DNA of 7,342 nucleotides from Bacteroidales bacterium (GTDB lineage Bacteria; Bacteroidota; Bacteroidia; Bacteroidales; UBA7960). Below the pieces are notes generated by a model. That model was given only the letters and a program-made list of their open reading frames with translations, searched no databases and was not told where the DNA came from. Positions 5,214 through 7,342 of this stretch are shown here, piece by piece. The position numbers were made by a program, and so were the translations under genes. Location of the stretch: contig SLDN01000034.1 of NCBI GenBank assembly GCA_007125275.1, forward strand, positions 1-7,342. The letters run 5' to 3'. Position 1 is the stretch's first letter, and every line of letters begins with the position of its first letter.

Positions 5214-7289
5214 TTAGTATTGAAGGAGATCACTAAGTGTCTTTTGCACTTTTTCAGAGCCCGGCAGCACGGCGGCTTCCAGCCCTGTATTGAGCGGGAT
5301 GGCCGGTGTGTCAATTGACCCTACGATACCGATTGGTGCGTCAAGGTGTTCAAAACAGTCGCGCTGTATGCGGCCTGCCAGTCCCAATGTAAATGAGGCC
5401 TCTACAGATTCTTCGGTTACCAGCATCGCCTTGTTGTGGCGTTTAACAGCGTCATACACATAATCCATGTCAAGCGGGTTAAGTGATCGCAGGTCAACGA
5501 TTTCCACCTGTCCGGGAAAGTTTTTAGCAGCGGCCAGGCTCCAGTATACGCCCATTCCATAGGTAATGATCACAGCACTGTTTCCTGAACTGACCTGTTT
5601 CTCGTCTGCAGGTATCACGGTTCTGGCCTTGCCGATTGGGATCACGTAATCCTCGTCGGGCTCTATGGTTTTGGCTCCTTGTGTGCCGGGCAGCCGCGAC
5701 CAGTACAGGCCTTTATGTTCGAGGATCACCACCGGGTTTGGATCATAATAGGCAGCTTTTAGCAAGCCTTTCAGGTCGGCACCGGTGGAAGGATATACGA
5801 CCTTGACACCACGAATGTTGGTGAGGACAGACTCCATGCTGGAGCTGTGATATGGTCCGCCGGAGCCAAAAGCACCGCTGGGCACCCTGATCACAGCACT
5901 CACAGGGTAACGCCCCTTCGACAGGTAACAGCTGCGGCTGAGCTCTGAAAATAACTGGTTGAGCCCGGGCCAGATGTAGTCAGCAAACTGCACCTCGACG
6001 ACGGGTTTGAGTCCGACGGCCGACATCCCCAGCGTACTGCCAATGATAAAGGCCTCCTGGATTGGCGTATTGAATACCCGGTTGTCGCCGAACTGCTGTG
6101 CGAGGGTTGCAGCCTCCCTGAACACACCACCGAGGCGCCGGCCCACATCCTGACCATAAAGCAAGGCCTCCGGATGCTTCTTCATCAGCTCGCGCAATGC
6201 GAATAAGGCACTGTCGATCATCACTGTCTTTTGCCGGCCGGCCGGCTCCCGCTCACCACGCTCTTCAATAATCGGCGTTGGAGCAAAAACCAGCTTGCCC
6301 ACATCATCGGTGTCGGGCTCCGGCGCATTTGCCGCAGCCTCAAAGCCCTTATCAATACGGGTTTTCACCTGCTGTTCAATTTTTTTGAGTTCAGCCTCCT
6401 TTAAACTGGCCGACAGAGCCAAAGCTTTGAGCTTTGGATATGGATCACGTTTGGCATGATCCTCAAGGTCGTCGCGATACCACTCCTTGCGCACGCCTGA
6501 GGTGTGGTGCCCCAGCAGCGGCACTTTTGCATGCACGATGAATGGCCGGCGCTCCTTTCTCACTATGCCAATAATCTCCTGCATCGCAAGGTATGATGCT
6601 GCAAAGTCGCTGCCATCGATGGTGCGAGCTTCAATGCCTTTGAAACCCCTTGCATAGTGCGTAATGTCCTGGGCACGCGTTTCATTTGCATGGGCAGAGA
6701 TATCCCAGTCGTTATCCTGCACCAGGTAGATAATGGGCAGTTGCTTAAGTGCGGCCATCTGAAAAGCTTCAGACACCTCCCCTTCCGTAGTCGCCGCATC
6801 ACCCATCGAGCAAACCACAATGGGGTTCTCTCCTTTATAATCCGGGGCAAGACCTTCTTTTTCCTTGTATTGCAAGCCCATGGCCGCTCCCGTTGAGGGA
6901 ATGGCCTGCATGCCGGTAGCCGACGACTGGTGATGTATCTTCGGCATGTCATCCCGCGAAAGCGAAAGGTGCGAATAATAAAACCTGCCTCCTGAGTTGG
7001 GTTCATCTTTTTTGGCCAACAATGTAAGCATCAGCTCCTCCGGCCTGAGTCCGATGCCCAGCATCATGCTGTCGTCACGATAATAGGGCGAAAGCCAGTC
7101 CTGTGGCTTCAGCTGCAGCGAAACAGCCAGCTGTATGGCTTCATGGCCGCGCGATGTCGAGTGCACATAAATCCCGGTGATGTCCTTGCGCTCTTCATAT
7201 TTATCAGACATCGCCATGGCGGTGCACATCAGCTCATACGCCTTGCTGATCACTTTCCTGGGTAACTTTTTGGTGGGTTTAGGGTTCAT
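5214..7289 (-). CDS. 2-oxoacid dehydrogenase E1 component, fused alpha and beta subunits (branched-chain type)
   Basis: The 691-residue product is a thiamine-diphosphate enzyme that decarboxylates a 2-oxoacid, most likely branched-chain, and passes the acyl group to the lipoyl arm of an E2 protein in the cytoplasm. The N-terminal half (about 10-290) is the alpha subunit: YYRDDSMMLGIGL (about 69-81), the cofactor motif GDAATTEGE at 163-171 closing with QDN at 191-193, and LGHHTSGVRKEW (about 259-270) with the conserved His pair. A charged helical linker (about 290-350) joins the beta half: LLYGQDVG, PIQEAF with the Glu that activates thiamine (about 412), FADYIWPGLNQL, GPYHSSSMES, VVDLRSLNPLD-like IVDLRSLNPLD, and EESVEASFTLG. 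Each half is full length, so this is a true fusion rather than a truncation. The cofactor motif is GDA and DN instead of the usual GDG and NN. The frame reaches a TTG at 7304, but the ATG at 7289 is preferred. No E2 or E3 gene is visible. Confidence 0.93.
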   Translation of the reverse strand: MNPKPTKKLPRKVISKAYELMCTAMAMSDKYEERKDITGIYVHSTSRGHEAIQLAVSLQLKPQDWLSPYYRDDSMMLGIGLRPEELMLTLLAKKDEPNSGGRFYYSHLSLSRDDMPKIHHQSSATGMQAIPSTGAAMGLQYKEKEGLAPDYKGENPIVVCSMGDAATTEGEVSEAFQMAALKQLPIIYLVQDNDWDISAHANETRAQDITHYARGFKGIEARTIDGSDFAASYLAMQEIIGIVRKERRPFIVHAKVPLLGHHTSGVRKEWYRDDLEDHAKRDPYPKLKALALSASLKEAELKKIEQQVKTRIDKGFEAAANAPEPDTDDVGKLVFAPTPIIEERGEREPAGRQKTVMIDSALFALRELMKKHPEALLYGQDVGRRLGGVFREAATLAQQFGDNRVFNTPIQEAFIIGSTLGMSAVGLKPVVEVQFADYIWPGLNQLFSELSRSCYLSKGRYPVSAVIRVPSGAFGSGGPYHSSSMESVLTNIRGVKVVYPSTGADLKGLLKAAYYDPNPVVILEHKGLYWSRLPGTQGAKTIEPDEDYVIPIGKARTVIPADEKQVSSGNSAVIITYGMGVYWSLAAAKNFPGQVEIVDLRSLNPLDMDYVYDAVKRHNKAMLVTEESVEASFTLGLAGRIQRDCFEHLDAPIGIVGSIDTPAIPLNTGLEAAVLPGSEKVQKTLSDLLQY

Positions 7290-7315
7290 GGTTGTTGGTT
7301 TCAAATTTCTAATTG

Positions 7316-7336
7316 CTGGTTACAGGTTACAGGTTC
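7316..7336. repeat. Short heptamer tandem repeat upstream of the E1 gene
   Basis: Three tandem 7-base units on the plus strand read CTGGTTA, CAGGTTA and CAGGTTC; the window ends six bases later, so the array may be longer. It lies 27 bases before the E1 start codon, in the expected promoter or leader region. It has the same period as, but a different sequence from, the array at 4953-5008. No standard -33/-7 pair is visible around it. Confidence 0.6.
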
Positions 7337-7342
7337 GGAGCC

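Noticed and set aside
6563..7006. Minus-strand frame of 147 codons inside the E1 gene
   Set aside because: It is an alternative-frame shadow: the overlapping E1 frame carries all the conserved motifs, while this one is Arg-rich and featureless.
7302..7309. Minus-strand GAAATTTG as a -7 box for the E1 gene
   Set aside because: It misses the first consensus base, has no -33 partner, and would leave a leader of only about six bases before the ATG.

Overview
The window looks like chromosomal DNA of a member of the Bacteroidota. Three things point there: a ribosomal protein L28 of the Bacteroidetes type, start codons without Shine-Dalgarno sequences, and promoter elements of the Bacteroidetes form (TAnnTTTG at -7). 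The protein families fit as well: a carboxypeptidase-regulatory-like secreted protein, a DUF6588-like outer-membrane protein and a fused alpha/beta E1 of a 2-oxoacid dehydrogenase. No mobile-element gene, CRISPR array, tRNA or rRNA was seen.

Layout from left to right. A secreted protein with a CarboxypepD_reg-like domain runs off the left edge on the minus strand (1-470). rpmB (641-880, minus) follows with its own strong intrinsic terminator and a likely promoter. After a roughly 290-base divergent spacer come three plus-strand genes: a secreted TPR-like protein (1171-2079), a DUF6588-like outer-membrane protein (2301-3392) and a small membrane-anchored J-domain protein (3472-3999). The J-protein gene meets a minus-strand EamA/DMT transporter gene (3996-4910) tail to tail, with the two stop codons interlocked. 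A 303-base spacer rich in repeats (4911-5213) separates the transporter from the minus-strand fused E1 gene (5214-7289).

The genes do not form one obvious pathway. Most have their own candidate promoter, so this is probably a patchwork of single-gene transcription units. Three of them (TPR protein, DUF6588-like protein, EamA transporter) carry the same octamer TATATTTG at the expected promoter position. Several products act at the envelope (two exported proteins, one outer-membrane candidate, two inner-membrane proteins), but a joint function is not supported beyond adjacency.

The most unusual DNA is non-coding. One piece is a nested inverted repeat of about 136 bp (5065-5200) built from CAC-containing short repeats. 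Another is a degenerate heptamer array (4953-5008) that runs straight into the -7 box of the transporter promoter. A second, different heptamer array (7316-7336) lies upstream of the E1 gene. No convincing new multi-gene system was found; the repeats are the best leads.
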